This document shows, one piece after another, positions 54,319-64,000 of a DNA stretch of 64,000 bases. Within the stretch, counting starts at the first letter, position 1; the number at the start of each line of letters is the position of its first letter. The DNA is taken from contig JAFSRX010000070.1 in NCBI GenBank assembly GCA_017445905.1, positions 1 to 64,000 on the forward strand. The letters run 5' to 3'. A program made the translations under genes and the position numbers. This DNA comes from Eubacterium sp. Lineage in GTDB: Bacteria; Bacillota; Clostridia; Oscillospirales; Acutalibacteraceae. A model generated the notes under the pieces. The model had not been told where the DNA came from and did not search any database. It saw nothing but the letters and a program-made list of their open reading frames with translations.

Positions 54319-55449
54319 ATGATTGACAGAGTTAAGTTTAAGGATATTGAAGTATCCCGTCTTGGACTCGGAACAATGCGCCTCCCCTGCAAAACCCCAT
54401 TCAAAAGAGAAGCAAACCCGTTAATTGACTATGATAAAGGGTGCGAATTAGTTGATTTAGCATATAAAAACGGAGTCAACTATTTTGATACTGCATATAT
54501 GTATCATGCCGGTAAGAGCGAAAAATTCATTGGAACAGCGCTTAAAAAATATCCAAGAGATACATATTATCTTGCTGATAAGCTTCCAATTTGGATTTGC
54601 ACAAAGAAAAGCGATATGGAAAGGGTTTTCAATAAGCAGCTTGAAAGAACCGGTCATGATTATTTTGACTTTTATCTTCTTCACGCTCTCGATGGCGGTA
54701 ACTTGAAAAAATGCCTGAAATTTGGAGCTGTTGAATTCTGTGAGCAAAAAAGAAAAGAAGGAAAAATCAAGTATTTTGGATTTTCTTTCCACGGAAGCAT
54801 TGAAGATTTAAAAGAAATAGTTGCGGGTCATAAATGGGATTTTGCACAGATTCAGATGAATTATCTCGATTGGAAAAACCAGAACGCAAAAGAGCAATAT
54901 GAGATATTAACCGAAGCGGGTATTCCGGTTATAATTATGGAACCTGTTAGAGGAGGAAAACTCGCCGATCCACCGAAATCTGTTAAAGAGCTCTTCGATA
55001 AATCTTTCCCGAATAAGAGCTATGCTTCAACTGCAATTCGTTTTGATGCAAGTTATGATAATGTTTTAACCATTTTAAGCGGAATGAATGCGCCTGAACA
55101 AATGCTTGATAACATTGAAACACTAACTGATTTTAAACCCTTCAGTGATACAGAGCTGAAAATTTGTTTCAATGCTGCATCTTTAATTAACAAAACGGAT
55201 ATAATTCCGTGTACAGGTTGTGACTACTGTGCTGACTGTCCTAAATCTGTTAAGATAAGCAGCATATTTGCACTATATAACAATGTTAAGAATGACGAAA
55301 TGACTCCTCAGGAAGCTCAGGAGGCATACGATAAAATTGATATAAATGCATCAGAATGTGTTAAATGTAATAAGTGCAAGGAACACTGTCCTCAGGGAAT
55401 TGATATTCCGTCACTTCTTGAAAAACTTAAAAACGATTTCTTTGCATAA
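54319..55449 (+). CDS. Aldo/keto reductase with C-terminal 4Fe-4S ferredoxin-like domain
   Basis: A 376-residue protein. An aldo/keto reductase barrel has RLGLGTMRLP, NYFDTAYMYHAGKSE (catalytic Asp and Tyr) and KYFGFSFHGS. The C-terminal part has CTGCDYCADCPKSV and CVKCNKCKEHCPQGI, two Cys clusters for iron-sulfur centres. Such fused proteins are frequent in anaerobes; the electron partner and substrate are unknown. It begins 4 bases after cysS, so it may be read from the same transcript. Confidence 0.9.
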   Translation: MIDRVKFKDIEVSRLGLGTMRLPCKTPFKREANPLIDYDKGCELVDLAYKNGVNYFDTAYMYHAGKSEKFIGTALKKYPRDTYYLADKLPIWICTKKSDMERVFNKQLERTGHDYFDFYLLHALDGGNLKKCLKFGAVEFCEQKRKEGKIKYFGFSFHGSIEDLKEIVAGHKWDFAQIQMNYLDWKNQNAKEQYEILTEAGIPVIIMEPVRGGKLADPPKSVKELFDKSFPNKSYASTAIRFDASYDNVLTILSGMNAPEQMLDNIETLTDFKPFSDTELKICFNAASLINKTDIIPCTGCDYCADCPKSVKISSIFALYNNVKNDEMTPQEAQEAYDKIDINASECVKCNKCKEHCPQGIDIPSLLEKLKNDFFA

Positions 55450-55451
55450 TT

Positions 55452-55482
55452 AAAAGGCTTTCCGTTTTTGGAAAGCCTTTTA
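55452..55482. terminator. Bidirectional terminator between convergent genes
   Basis: AAAAGGCTTTCC, loop GTTTTT, GGAAAGCCTTTT. Its right arm reaches the stop codon of the convergent nucleotidyltransferase gene. Confidence 0.85.
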
Positions 55483-56667
55483 AAGTTTTAAATCAAGTTC
55501 GTTTATAATGTCGCTAATCATTATTGCTGTTTTATTATTAGTAAAAAGATTTTTTATTGCTTTTTTATTTGATTTACCTCGTTTAAACACAGCATCAAAT
55601 AGCCTGTTAAAAAATGCAATAGGCAAAAGTAGGTGGCATTTATCAGCATACTTGTAAGTTCTGTATAAATATAGCTTTGAAGGGAATATCATTGAAATAA
55701 AAGCAATTAATGGTGATTTAAACCCTTTATTTTCTGTTGAATTAATGCTTTTGACAAGTCTTCCCGTAGCATGGTCACTGATTGCAAATCCGAAAACACC
55801 ACCCGTCAGAATAACCTTTTCCAAGGATGACTTCAACTGTTCATCAATATTGAAACCGATATCTGTTGGAGTATTGAAATATTCCTTTGACAGTGATATT
55901 AACACCATAGAAGACTTTTCAATGTTAAGTTCTTTAACAACCTCAAAAAACTTATTTATATCGATTTCATGACTTCTCAACATAACATCAACATCCATAA
56001 GCTGCCTTATTCCAACTCCTCCAGTAGTCAGATGTCTGAGAAGATGAGAAATGATATAAACCAGGTGATATGTCGGCTCAAGATTATATGAGTATTCTTT
56101 AACTTTTATTGCTTTTTTGTCAAATGGATTGCTGAAATAGTTTTCACAATCTGAATTAACTCCGTCAAGATAGTTTTTTACTTCATATTCTTCATTATTG
56201 AAAAACAGAACATTCTGAATATCTGAAGTTTGGGAAAGAGTGAAACCGTTTTCAACAAGAATTTCCGCTGCCTTTTTCAGATTATCATTTTCAACTATAA
56301 CGTCAGTATCTCCGCTTGTTCTGACCTCTCCCGAGGGGTAATATTGCCGTATTGCAGCGCCTTTGACAAATAAATGTTTAATCTTGTTTTCGTTTAAAAC
56401 TACTGTAAGTTTATCAATTCCCTCTATTTTATTTTCATAGCTTTGGATAGTCATTCCAAGCGCCTGATTAAATAGATTCATTATTTTTGCAGGCGGTCTT
56501 GATTCAATAGGTAACTTTTTAATTGAAAGAGTAATCATTGCTGTAACATTATGGAGTTCACCAAGCTTAAAAACTCCCATCCAGTCTGTCTGAGGGTCAG
56601 ACAGAGGAGGGGAGTTATTTAAATAAGATGATAAAAGATGTATGAAATACTTCTGTGTTTTATCCAT
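55480..56667 (-). CDS. Nucleotidyltransferase family protein (NTP_transf_5-like)
   Basis: A 395-residue protein. The N-terminal helical part is followed by IKHLFVKGAAIRQYYPSGEVRTSGDTDVIVEND, where KGA, R and the Asp pair (GDTDVIV) are the pattern of the uncharacterised nucleotidyltransferase family PF14907. The remainder is helical. It starts 5 bases after dapB with a weak ribosome-binding site, so it is probably translated by coupling from the lysine/DAP operon. No link to lysine synthesis is known. Related genes often lie in capsule or polysaccharide loci, so the location here is unusual. Confidence 0.72.
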   Translation of the reverse strand: MDKTQKYFIHLLSSYLNNSPPLSDPQTDWMGVFKLGELHNVTAMITLSIKKLPIESRPPAKIMNLFNQALGMTIQSYENKIEGIDKLTVVLNENKIKHLFVKGAAIRQYYPSGEVRTSGDTDVIVENDNLKKAAEILVENGFTLSQTSDIQNVLFFNNEEYEVKNYLDGVNSDCENYFSNPFDKKAIKVKEYSYNLEPTYHLVYIISHLLRHLTTGGVGIRQLMDVDVMLRSHEIDINKFFEVVKELNIEKSSMVLISLSKEYFNTPTDIGFNIDEQLKSSLEKVILTGGVFGFAISDHATGRLVKSINSTENKGFKSPLIAFISMIFPSKLYLYRTYKYADKCHLLLPIAFFNRLFDAVFKRGKSNKKAIKNLFTNNKTAIMISDIINELDLKL

Positions 56668-56672
56668 AATAA

Positions 56673-57425
56673 TTATTTAACAAGTTCACCCATATCATAC
56701 ATACCGGGTGTTTTACCGCACATAAACTGAGCAGCATTAACAGCACCAACGGCAAAAACTTCTTTACTTCTTGCTGAATGCGAAAGGGTTATGTTTTCAT
56801 CTCTTCCTGCAAAAAGAATTGAATGCTCGCCAACAATAGTTCCGCCACGAATTGAATGAATACCGATTTCATCCTTTGTTCTTTTTTCTCTTTTGGAATG
56901 GCGGTCATATTCATATTTCATTGGTTTATCAAATTCCTCGCTTATTGCGTCAGCAAGCATTAAAGCAGTTCCAGAGGGCGCATCAATTTTCTGATTATGA
57001 TGCTGTTCAATAATTTCAATATCAAAATCATTTCCGAGAACGGCAACTGCTTTTTTAGCAAGAGATGCAAGAAGGTTAATTCCAATGCTCATATTATAAG
57101 TAAAGAATATCGGACACTGCTTAGAAGAGTCAACAATTTTCTTTTTCTGACATTCGTCAAAACCTGTTGTAGCAATAACCAGCGCAGTGTTATTTTTTGT
57201 TGCATAATCGAGCAACTCATCAAGAAGCGAAGGATTGGAAAAATCAATAATAACATCCGCCTCTTCCTTAACTTCTCTGAGAGATGAATAAACAGGGAAG
57301 GGGGATAAATTATCATTGTATTTGTCAACGCCTGCAACAATATTACAGTTTTCTCTTGCGTCAACAACGCTCTGAATAACTTTGCCCATTTTTCCGCAAG
57401 CGCCTGTTAAAATAATATTTGTCAT
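56673..57425 (-). CDS. dapB: 4-hydroxy-tetrahydrodipicolinate reductase
   Basis: A 250-residue enzyme of diaminopimelate/lysine synthesis. The NAD(P)-binding motif is GACGKMGKVI; IIDFSNPSLL and ATTGF follow, the catalytic EQHHNQKIDAPSGTA carries the His pair and Lys, and IHSIRGGTIVGEHSI is typical. The ATG follows CGAGGA. It lies 16 bases after dapA. Confidence 0.97.
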   Translation of the reverse strand: MTNIILTGACGKMGKVIQSVVDARENCNIVAGVDKYNDNLSPFPVYSSLREVKEEADVIIDFSNPSLLDELLDYATKNNTALVIATTGFDECQKKKIVDSSKQCPIFFTYNMSIGINLLASLAKKAVAVLGNDFDIEIIEQHHNQKIDAPSGTALMLADAISEEFDKPMKYEYDRHSKREKRTKDEIGIHSIRGGTIVGEHSILFAGRDENITLSHSARSKEVFAVGAVNAAQFMCGKTPGMYDMGELVK

Positions 57426-57441
57426 TTATAAATCCTCGGTT

Positions 57442-58332
57442 TTATTTAGTAAGTCCGTATTTATCCATTACTTTCTTAAGATACTGAGTATGTTCCTCGG
57501 TCATTTCACTGAGTGGCATTCTGCAGCGTCCCATATTCCATCCCATCATATTGCATGCCGCTTTAACAGGAATTGGATTAACCTCAACAAACAGAGCGTT
57601 AGCAAGCTCTAAATATTCAGCCATCATATCGGTGCATTTATTAGCATTACCGTCAAGATAGTGTTGAACGATATCATGTGTTTCCTGGGGACAAACGTTT
57701 GAAAGAACAGAAATAACTCCTTTTCCGCCGCAGCTCATTACAGCAGGAATCTGGTCATCATTACCGCTCCAGATATTAATATCATCACCGCAGAGCGCTC
57801 TGATTTTCATTACCTGGGAAATATCTCCCGATGCTTCTTTAACTCCGTTGATTCTAGGAAGTTCAGAAAGCTTCTTAACAGTTTCCGGAAGAAGATTAAC
57901 GCCTGTTCTTGATGGAACATTATAAAGAATGATCGGAATGTCTGTTGCGTCATGGTATGCTTTGTAATGCTCATATAAGCCTTTTTGTGTACACTTATTA
58001 TAGTACGGTGTTACAAGAAGAAGAGCATCAGCACCGCATTCGCAAGCCATTTTTGCAGTTCTTAAACCGTATTCTGTATTGTTTGAACCTGCGCCGGCAA
58101 TTACGGGTACTCGTTTATTAACATAATCAACACAGAATTTAACTGCTTCATAATGTTCAGCAGTTGAGAGAGTTGATGCCTCTCCACTTGTTCCACAGAT
58201 AACAATAGCGTCTGTTCCGTTTTCAATCTGCCAATCTATAAACTTTTTGAATTCTTCATAATTAACGGCTAAATCTTCGTTAAAAGGTGTAATAATAGCA
58301 ACAGCTGCACCAGTAAATACGGGTTCTTTCAT
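57442..58332 (-). CDS. dapA: 4-hydroxy-tetrahydrodipicolinate synthase
   Basis: A 296-residue TIM-barrel lyase condensing pyruvate with aspartate semialdehyde. GTSGEASTL is the family loop, YNVPSRTGVNL carries the proton-relay Tyr, and GVKEASGD contains the Schiff-base Lys. The ATG follows AAGGAGAAAA. Second gene of the asd-dapA-dapB operon. Confidence 0.97.
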   Translation of the reverse strand: MKEPVFTGAAVAIITPFNEDLAVNYEEFKKFIDWQIENGTDAIVICGTSGEASTLSTAEHYEAVKFCVDYVNKRVPVIAGAGSNNTEYGLRTAKMACECGADALLLVTPYYNKCTQKGLYEHYKAYHDATDIPIILYNVPSRTGVNLLPETVKKLSELPRINGVKEASGDISQVMKIRALCGDDINIWSGNDDQIPAVMSCGGKGVISVLSNVCPQETHDIVQHYLDGNANKCTDMMAEYLELANALFVEVNPIPVKAACNMMGWNMGRCRMPLSEMTEEHTQYLKKVMDKYGLTK

Positions 58333-58358
58333 AGTTTTTCTCCTTATAATTAATTGAG

Positions 58359-59441
58359 TTATTCCATATATCCTTCGGCTGCAAGAAGTTCTGCAAGTAA
58401 AACTGCGCCTCCGGCTGCGCCGCGAAGAGTATTATGGGAAAGGCAAACAAATTTATAATCGTACTGTGTATCTTCTCTGAGTCTTCCGATAGATACTGCC
58501 ATGCCGTTTTCAAGTTCTCTTTCGCTCTTAATCTGAGGTCTATCCGGCTCAGTGAAATAGTTAAGGAATTTTTTCGGAGCAGAGGGGAGATTAAGTTCCT
58601 GCGCTCTGCCTTCAAAACTATTCCAGATTTCAATCATTTCATCAATTTTAGGCTTTTTATCAAAGTTTACAAAAACAGCGCCAAGATGTCCGTTAGAAAC
58701 AGGAACTCTTATACACTGAGCTGTGAAATTCGGCTTATCTGCTGAAACAATTTCATCGCCTTCAATTTTACCCCATAGTTTAAGAGGTTCTTTTTCGCTC
58801 TTTTCTTCTTCTCCGCCGATATACGGTATAACATTATCAATCATTTCAGGCCAGGTTTCAAATGTTTTACCTGCGCCGCTTATTGCCTGATATGTACAAA
58901 CAAGAACATCTTTAACTCCAAATTTTTCATGAAGAGGGAAGAGTGCGGGAACATATGACTGAAGAGAACAGTTAGATTTAACAGCAATAAAACCTCTCTT
59001 TGTTCCAAGTCTTTTTCTCTGAGAAGGAATAATACTAATATGCTGGGCATTAAGCTCAGGAACTACCATAGGAACGTCCTTTGTAAATCTATGTGCTGAG
59101 TTGTTTGAAACAACAGGGCACTCATGTTTTGCATATTCCTCTTCAAGTGCTTTAATCTCGTCTTTCTTCATATTTACAGCGCAAAAAACGAAATCAACAA
59201 GTGATGTTATCTTTTCAATATCATTAGTTGCGTCCATAACAACCATATCTTTAAACTTATCAGGAATTTCTGTATCCATACACCATTTACTTCCGATAGC
59301 TTCGATGTATTTCTTTCCTGCACTTCTTGAAGATGCAGCAAGAACAACTACATCAAACCAGGGGTGTTCGCTTAAAAGAGTCATGAAGCGCTGACCAACC
59401 ATACCGGTTGCGCCCACAATACCAACTTTGTATTTTTTCAT
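58359..59441 (-). CDS. asd: Aspartate-semialdehyde dehydrogenase
   Basis: A 360-residue enzyme reducing aspartyl phosphate in lysine, threonine and methionine synthesis. NADP-binding GIVGATGMVGQRF is at the start, the catalytic Cys is in VKSNCSLQSY, and SGAGKTF and RVPVSNGHLGAVFV follow. The sequence style (GSKWCMDTEIP, SNCSLQ) is of the archaeal/fungal-type Asd found in many Clostridia rather than the E. coli type. First gene of the DAP operon; a clear promoter lies upstream, but no lysine riboswitch is visible. Confidence 0.95.
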   Translation of the reverse strand: MKKYKVGIVGATGMVGQRFMTLLSEHPWFDVVVLAASSRSAGKKYIEAIGSKWCMDTEIPDKFKDMVVMDATNDIEKITSLVDFVFCAVNMKKDEIKALEEEYAKHECPVVSNNSAHRFTKDVPMVVPELNAQHISIIPSQRKRLGTKRGFIAVKSNCSLQSYVPALFPLHEKFGVKDVLVCTYQAISGAGKTFETWPEMIDNVIPYIGGEEEKSEKEPLKLWGKIEGDEIVSADKPNFTAQCIRVPVSNGHLGAVFVNFDKKPKIDEMIEIWNSFEGRAQELNLPSAPKKFLNYFTEPDRPQIKSERELENGMAVSIGRLREDTQYDYKFVCLSHNTLRGAAGGAVLLAELLAAEGYME

Positions 59442-59538
59442 ATTTTTTCTCCTTTGAACTTGTAATATTAATTAATATGCAATATAATATCATTCAAGCC
59501 GCAATAAATGCTATATTACTCAAATTAATATTATTTAT

Positions 59539-59567
59539 ATAATACTATTATATTATTTTATTGTCAA
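59539..59567 (-). promoter_or_regulatory. Promoter of asd-dapA-dapB
   Basis: On the minus strand, TTGACA (59562-59567), 17 bases, TATTAT (59539-59544), about 97 bases before the asd ATG. The 148-base intergenic region shared with queA is extremely A/T-rich and holds no recognised riboswitch. Confidence 0.65.
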
Positions 59568-59589
59568 TTATACAATTTGGAGAATATTA

Positions 59590-60618
59590 ATGAAAACATC
59601 AGATTTTTTCTATGAACTTCCACAAGAATTGATTGCTCAGACTCCCATCGAGCCGAGAGATTCATCAAGACTTATGGTTCTTCATAAAGACAGCGGAGAT
59701 ATTGAACATAAAAGATTTTATGATTTGATTGATTATCTGAATGAGGGTGACTGTCTTATTCTTAACAACACAAGAGTTATTCCGGCACGAATTTACGGAG
59801 TAAAAAAAGAAACGGGTGCTGTTGTTGAATTTCTTCTTTTAAAACAAAAAGAAAACAATATTTGGGAATGCCTTTGTAAGCCGGGTAAAAGAGCGAAAAT
59901 CGGAACTGAATTTGTTTTTGGAGAAGGCATAACAGAATGCGAAGTAATTGATATTACAGACAACGGAAACAGAATTATTCAGTTTAAATGCGACAGCAAG
60001 GAAATATATAACATTCTTGATAAAATTGGGAAAATGCCCCTTCCGCCATATATAACCGAGGAACTAAAAAACGGCGAAAGATATCAGACAGTTTATTCAA
60101 AAGAGCTTGGTTCTGCAGCCGCGCCAACAGCAGGTCTTCATTTTACTGAGGAAATGCTCAGTAGAATTAAAGAAAAAGGCGTTAATATTGGATATGTAAC
60201 TCTTCACGTAGGTCTTGGAACCTTCAGACCAGTTAAGGTTGATGATGTTACTTCTCATAAAATGCACAGCGAATACTATGTTCTGCCAAAAGAGACTGCT
60301 GATTTAATTATTAATACAAAGAAGAACGGAAAAAGAGTTATCAGCGTCGGAACAACGAGCACAAGAACTCTTGAGAGTGTTGCAACAAAGCTCGGTGAAA
60401 TTCGTGAAGATGAGGGAAATACAGATATTTTCATATATCCCGGTTATAAATTCAAGATAATAGATGCTCAGATAACTAATTTTCATCTGCCTGAAAGCAC
60501 TTTGATAATGCTTGTAAGTGCTTTTGCAGGATACGATAAAACAATGAAAGCATATAACGAAGCCGTAAAAGAGGAATACAGATTTTTTTCATTCGGCGAT
60601 GCGATGTTTATAGTTTAA
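59590..60618 (+). CDS. queA: S-adenosylmethionine:tRNA ribosyltransferase-isomerase
   Basis: A 342-residue enzyme of queuosine synthesis, converting preQ1 in tRNA to epoxyqueuosine. The family start [31 protein letters not shown] is intact, and [37 protein letters not shown] and HSEYYVL follow. The ATG follows TTGGAGAA. It lies next to tgt, the other queuosine gene. Confidence 0.97.
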   Translation: MKTSDFFYELPQELIAQTPIEPRDSSRLMVLHKDSGDIEHKRFYDLIDYLNEGDCLILNNTRVIPARIYGVKKETGAVVEFLLLKQKENNIWECLCKPGKRAKIGTEFVFGEGITECEVIDITDNGNRIIQFKCDSKEIYNILDKIGKMPLPPYITEELKNGERYQTVYSKELGSAAAPTAGLHFTEEMLSRIKEKGVNIGYVTLHVGLGTFRPVKVDDVTSHKMHSEYYVLPKETADLIINTKKNGKRVISVGTTSTRTLESVATKLGEIREDEGNTDIFIYPGYKFKIIDAQITNFHLPESTLIMLVSAFAGYDKTMKAYNEAVKEEYRFFSFGDAMFIV

Positions 60619-60674
60619 AGGATGTATAAAAATTCACATCATATAAACCGTAAGCATCGGCGATGCAATACTGA

Positions 60675-61826
<1,152 letters not shown>

Positions 61827-61835
61827 AATAAAACT

Positions 61836-61864
61836 TGCAATATTAAACAATATACTATATAATC
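61836..61864 (+). promoter_or_regulatory. Probable yajC promoter
   Basis: TTGCAA at 61836-61841, 17 bases, TATAAT at 61859-61864, 34 bases before the yajC ATG. Confidence 0.6.
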
Positions 61865-61897
61865 AATTTGTTATTTAAAACTATGGAGGAATAATAT

Positions 61898-62344
61898 ATG
61901 TTTAACTTTTTATTAATGCAACAGGCTGGGGGAACTGCTCAACAGCAGGGAGGAGCTGCTCAGTATTCCGGAATTATTTTAATGGTTGTTTTAGTAGGTG
62001 TTATGTATTTTCTTATGATAAGACCTCAGAAAAAACGCCAGAAGGAAGAACAGGAAATGAGATCATCTCTTGAAATTGGTGATGATATCATAACAATAGG
62101 CGGTATTGTTGGTAAGGTTGTAACTATCCGCGAAGAGGATATTGTTATTGAAACAGGCTCAGACAGAAACAAAATGAAAGTTATGCGCTGGGCAATCAAT
62201 ACAAACCTTACAAAAACAGAACAGCACAGAAAAGAAGTTGAAGCTGCAAAAACAGCAGCTCAAGAAAAGAAATCTAAGAAAAACAGCGATGTTCCGGAGA
62301 TTTCTGATACTGCAAAAGAAGCAGAAGAAAAAATCGAAAAATAA
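61898..62344 (+). CDS. yajC: Sec translocase accessory subunit YajC
   Basis: A 148-residue protein with one transmembrane helix (GIILMVVLVGVMYFLMI) followed by the YajC signature RPQKKRQKEEQEM and GDDIITIGGIVGKV. YajC associates with SecDF. The charged Lys/Glu-rich tail is longer than in minimal family members. A terminator-like hairpin follows. Confidence 0.95.
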   Translation: MFNFLLMQQAGGTAQQQGGAAQYSGIILMVVLVGVMYFLMIRPQKKRQKEEQEMRSSLEIGDDIITIGGIVGKVVTIREEDIVIETGSDRNKMKVMRWAINTNLTKTEQHRKEVEAAKTAAQEKKSKKNSDVPEISDTAKEAEEKIEK

Positions 62345-62356
62345 AGTTATAAATAA

Positions 62357-62400
62357 AAACTCCCCTGAATATCTTTAAATAGATATCGGGGGAGTTTTTT
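62357..62400 (+). terminator. Terminator hairpin overlapping the ribosome-binding site of the next gene
   Basis: AAAACTCCCC..ATATCT, loop, AGATAT.CGGGGGAGTTTTTT: a strong stem with six T's ending directly at the ATG of the next gene (62401). The GGGGGAG of the right arm is also that gene's only Shine-Dalgarno-like sequence. It therefore acts as a yajC terminator and would also hide the next gene's ribosome-binding site. Confidence 0.8.
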
Positions 62401-62802
62401 ATGAAAAAATATAGCACGTCGTCAACCGAAAGACTTCTTATTAAATATGTTTTAAAGGTTGTTTTAACTAGTTTGATAACAATACTACTGTTTACATACT
62501 TCTTTTCTCAAACAGTTTATAAACTTGACCTTGACTTAGAAAGCAACAGCATTTTTTCAGTATTTATTGTTCTTATTTGCAGCTCTTTAACAGCATATAT
62601 TTCTGTTTTATCTATAAAAAATAACGGCGCATTAATGGGTGTAATAGCCCAGATTCCGCTTATTTTTTATTCTGTTATAAATCTGATATTTAATGATAAC
62701 AGCTTTATTTTATTTTTAATAAAACTTGCTATATCACTGTTTTGCGGAGCGTTATTCGGTATTCTTGCATCTAAAAAATCAAGCAAATTCAAGGTGAAAT
62801 AA
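62401..62802 (+). CDS. TIGR04086-family membrane protein
   Basis: A 133-residue membrane protein with four hydrophobic segments. The layout, with LLIKYVLKVVLTSLITILLF near the start, ISVLSIKNNGALMGVIAQIP in the middle and a C-terminal LFCGALFGILASKKSSKFK, matches the TIGR04086 (YrzE-like) family, which commonly follows yajC in Clostridia. Function unknown. Its stop overlaps the start of the SpoIIM-family gene (TAATG). Confidence 0.75.
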   Translation: MKKYSTSSTERLLIKYVLKVVLTSLITILLFTYFFSQTVYKLDLDLESNSIFSVFIVLICSSLTAYISVLSIKNNGALMGVIAQIPLIFYSVINLIFNDNSFILFLIKLAISLFCGALFGILASKKSSKFKVK

Positions 62803-63407
62803 TGCAGGATTCAATAAAGATAAAAAAAGATTTATCACAGATAATTGTTGGAAATAAGGATTATATTTATTCCTCAATGTTTTACCTTGCCGGTCTGATT
62901 CTCGGAGCATTCATTTTCAGAATTACTAATAACTCTGCGCTTTCAAAACTTATTGAAATAATAATAAAAAGCACTCAGACGACCTTCTCGGCGGTATTTT
63001 TGAATAGATTTTTTCTTTATTTTTCTATATATGTTTTATGTGTTTTGCTTGGAATGTGTTTAATCGGATTTCCTTTGCTGAATTCAGTTCCTTTTATCAT
63101 TGGTCTTGAGCTTGCAATAAAAATATCGTATTTTTATGTAAATTATAAAATAAAAGGAATAGGCTTTTCACTATTAATGATTATTCCTGAAGGTGCAGCG
63201 GTAACAACGGTTTTAATATATTCAATTAAAACAAGCACTAATCTTAGCAAAAAAATCTATGCTTTATCAAAAGGAAATGGCAATGAAATCGGGATTGATA
63301 CAAAAGAATATTTCAAGCAGTACATTCTTTATGCTTTGATAATAACTGCAATATCCCTTATAAATGCGCTTATTTCATTTCTTATAGGCGGAATTGTTAA
63401 GATGTAG
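62802..63407 (+). CDS. SpoIIM/DUF95-family membrane protein
   Basis: A 201-residue protein with about five transmembrane helices and SMFYLAGLILGAFIF, LCVLLGMCLIGFPLLNSVPFIIGLELA and MIIPEGAAVTTVLIYS, the pattern of SpoIIM/DUF95. SpoIIM works with SpoIID and SpoIIP in septal peptidoglycan breakdown during engulfment; its neighbours here are not SpoIID/P, so orthology is likely but not proven. Translation is coupled to the upstream gene by the TAATG overlap. Confidence 0.78.
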   Translation: MQDSIKIKKDLSQIIVGNKDYIYSSMFYLAGLILGAFIFRITNNSALSKLIEIIIKSTQTTFSAVFLNRFFLYFSIYVLCVLLGMCLIGFPLLNSVPFIIGLELAIKISYFYVNYKIKGIGFSLLMIIPEGAAVTTVLIYSIKTSTNLSKKIYALSKGNGNEIGIDTKEYFKQYILYALIITAISLINALISFLIGGIVKM

Positions 63408-63411
63408 ATTA

Positions 63412-64000
63412 TTATTTATTATCTGTAGTAGAAATATTGGCAAGAGGATTGGAGTTTATTGCATTTCTTGTTGCATCGGATGTAATATGAGTATATATTT
63501 CCGTTGTTCCGAGATTTTCGTGACCGAGAATCTCTTTCAAGAGCAATAAATCAACATTACCGTGTTGATACATAAGAGTTGCAGCAGTATGCCTTAACTT
63601 ATGAACTGATAAACCTCTTCCTCCAAGACCCGCTTTTTCAAGATAATTACTAACCATTATTTCAACCATTCTCGGGCTTATTCTCTGATTTCTGCTGCTT
63701 AAAAATAAAGCTCTGTCACGAACTCCATCGTTCGGACGAACTTTCATATATGCAGTAACTGCATCAAGGCACGCTTGATTGAGATATATCGTTCTTTCCT
63801 TATTTCCTTTACCGGTTATAACTATAGTTCCGTCTGATTTTATATCTGAATAATCAATCGAAACAAGTTCTGCAAGACGCATTCCGCAGTTTAAAAACAG
63901 GGTAATAATCGCATAATCACGCTCTTTATTCTTACCGTCTATAACACTAAGAAGTTTTTGAGCCTCTTCCAGAGTTAAATACTTAGGAAGAGATTTTTTT
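63412..64000 (-). CDS. Tyrosine recombinase (XerC/XerD-like), N-terminus beyond the window
   Basis: The C-terminal 195 or so residues are visible; the reading frame runs off the right edge with KKSLPKYLTLEEAQKLL. The catalytic set is complete: Arg in CGMRLAEL, Lys in GKGNKERTIYL, HxxR in HKLRHTAATLMY, His in LGHENLGTTEIYTH, with the nucleophile Tyr in EIYTH. This fits XerD-type chromosome-dimer resolvases, which in Clostridia are often near spoIIM, but an integrase of another role is not excluded. It is convergent with the SpoIIM-family gene, 4 bases apart. Confidence 0.85.
   Translation of the reverse strand, partial: KKSLPKYLTLEEAQKLLSVIDGKNKERDYAIITLFLNCGMRLAELVSIDYSDIKSDGTIVITGKGNKERTIYLNQACLDAVTAYMKVRPNDGVRDRALFLSSRNQRISPRMVEIMVSNYLEKAGLGGRGLSVHKLRHTAATLMYQHGNVDLLLLKEILGHENLGTTEIYTHITSDATRNAINSNPLANISTTDNK

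Noticed and set aside
59442..59589. Lysine riboswitch before asd
   Set aside because: The region is almost pure A/T with no conserved stems or terminator; only a promoter is visible.
63412..64000. Integrase of a mobile element at the right edge
   Set aside because: It has a complete Xer-like catalytic set and lies by a SpoIIM-family gene as in other Clostridia, with no phage or element genes in view; a housekeeping Xer is the simpler reading, though the N-terminus is missing.

Overview
The window looks like chromosomal DNA of a low-GC, anaerobic, spore-forming gut Clostridia, most likely Ruminococcaceae/Oscillospiraceae. The basis is its A/T-rich codon use, strong AGGAGG-type ribosome binding sites, a Cys T-box leader, the sporulation pair sipL-spoIVA, a SpoIIM-family gene, dockerin modules and several very large secreted multidomain proteins. 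No phage, plasmid or CRISPR content is visible.

Region by region. (1) 1-18.6 kb carries three giant secreted paralogues. Two have a GH43-type beta-propeller followed by LamG-like domains. The third keeps the accessory modules but has no propeller. All three share an unassigned central module and a common C-terminal region. Around them lie a 37-residue acidic peptide gene, a ~316 bp MITE-like element that supplies the end of the second paralogue, a YhhN-family gene, a tRNA with CAT anticodon, and a 157-bp tandem repeat containing an inverted piece of the tRNA T-arm. (2) 18.6-28.4 kb, minus strand: an ECF sigma factor, a one-pass membrane protein with an N-terminal cytoplasmic segment and extracellular BspA-type LRRs (probable anti-sigma/sensor), and a 2386-residue secreted BspA-LRR protein ending in a dockerin. 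(3) 28.5-40.1 kb is mostly housekeeping and sporulation: sipL-spoIVA, DUF1294, a CxxC zinc-ribbon protein, a GHL10 lipoprotein, mtaB, a D,D-carboxypeptidase, pgi, a small P-loop protein, yceD-rpmF and der. (4) 40.2-47.9 kb is a second surface-protein operon: a Big_2/FIVAR-like repeat protein and an LRR protein with half a dockerin. (5) 48-64 kb is conserved core: rpmB, recA-recX-rimO-pgsA, T-box-cysE-cysS, an aldo/keto reductase, asd-dapA-dapB plus a nucleotidyltransferase gene, queA, tgt, yajC, TIGR04086, a SpoIIM-family gene, and a truncated tyrosine recombinase at the right edge.

How it fits together. The accessory genes suggest a cell that makes large secreted carbohydrate-active and adhesive proteins, some able to dock onto cohesin scaffolds. 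One such cluster appears to be under its own ECF sigma/anti-sigma circuit with an LRR ectodomain, which is the most interesting candidate system here. The proposed coupling is inference; the domains, order and spacing are read directly from the sequence. Family assignments come from recognised motifs without any database search.
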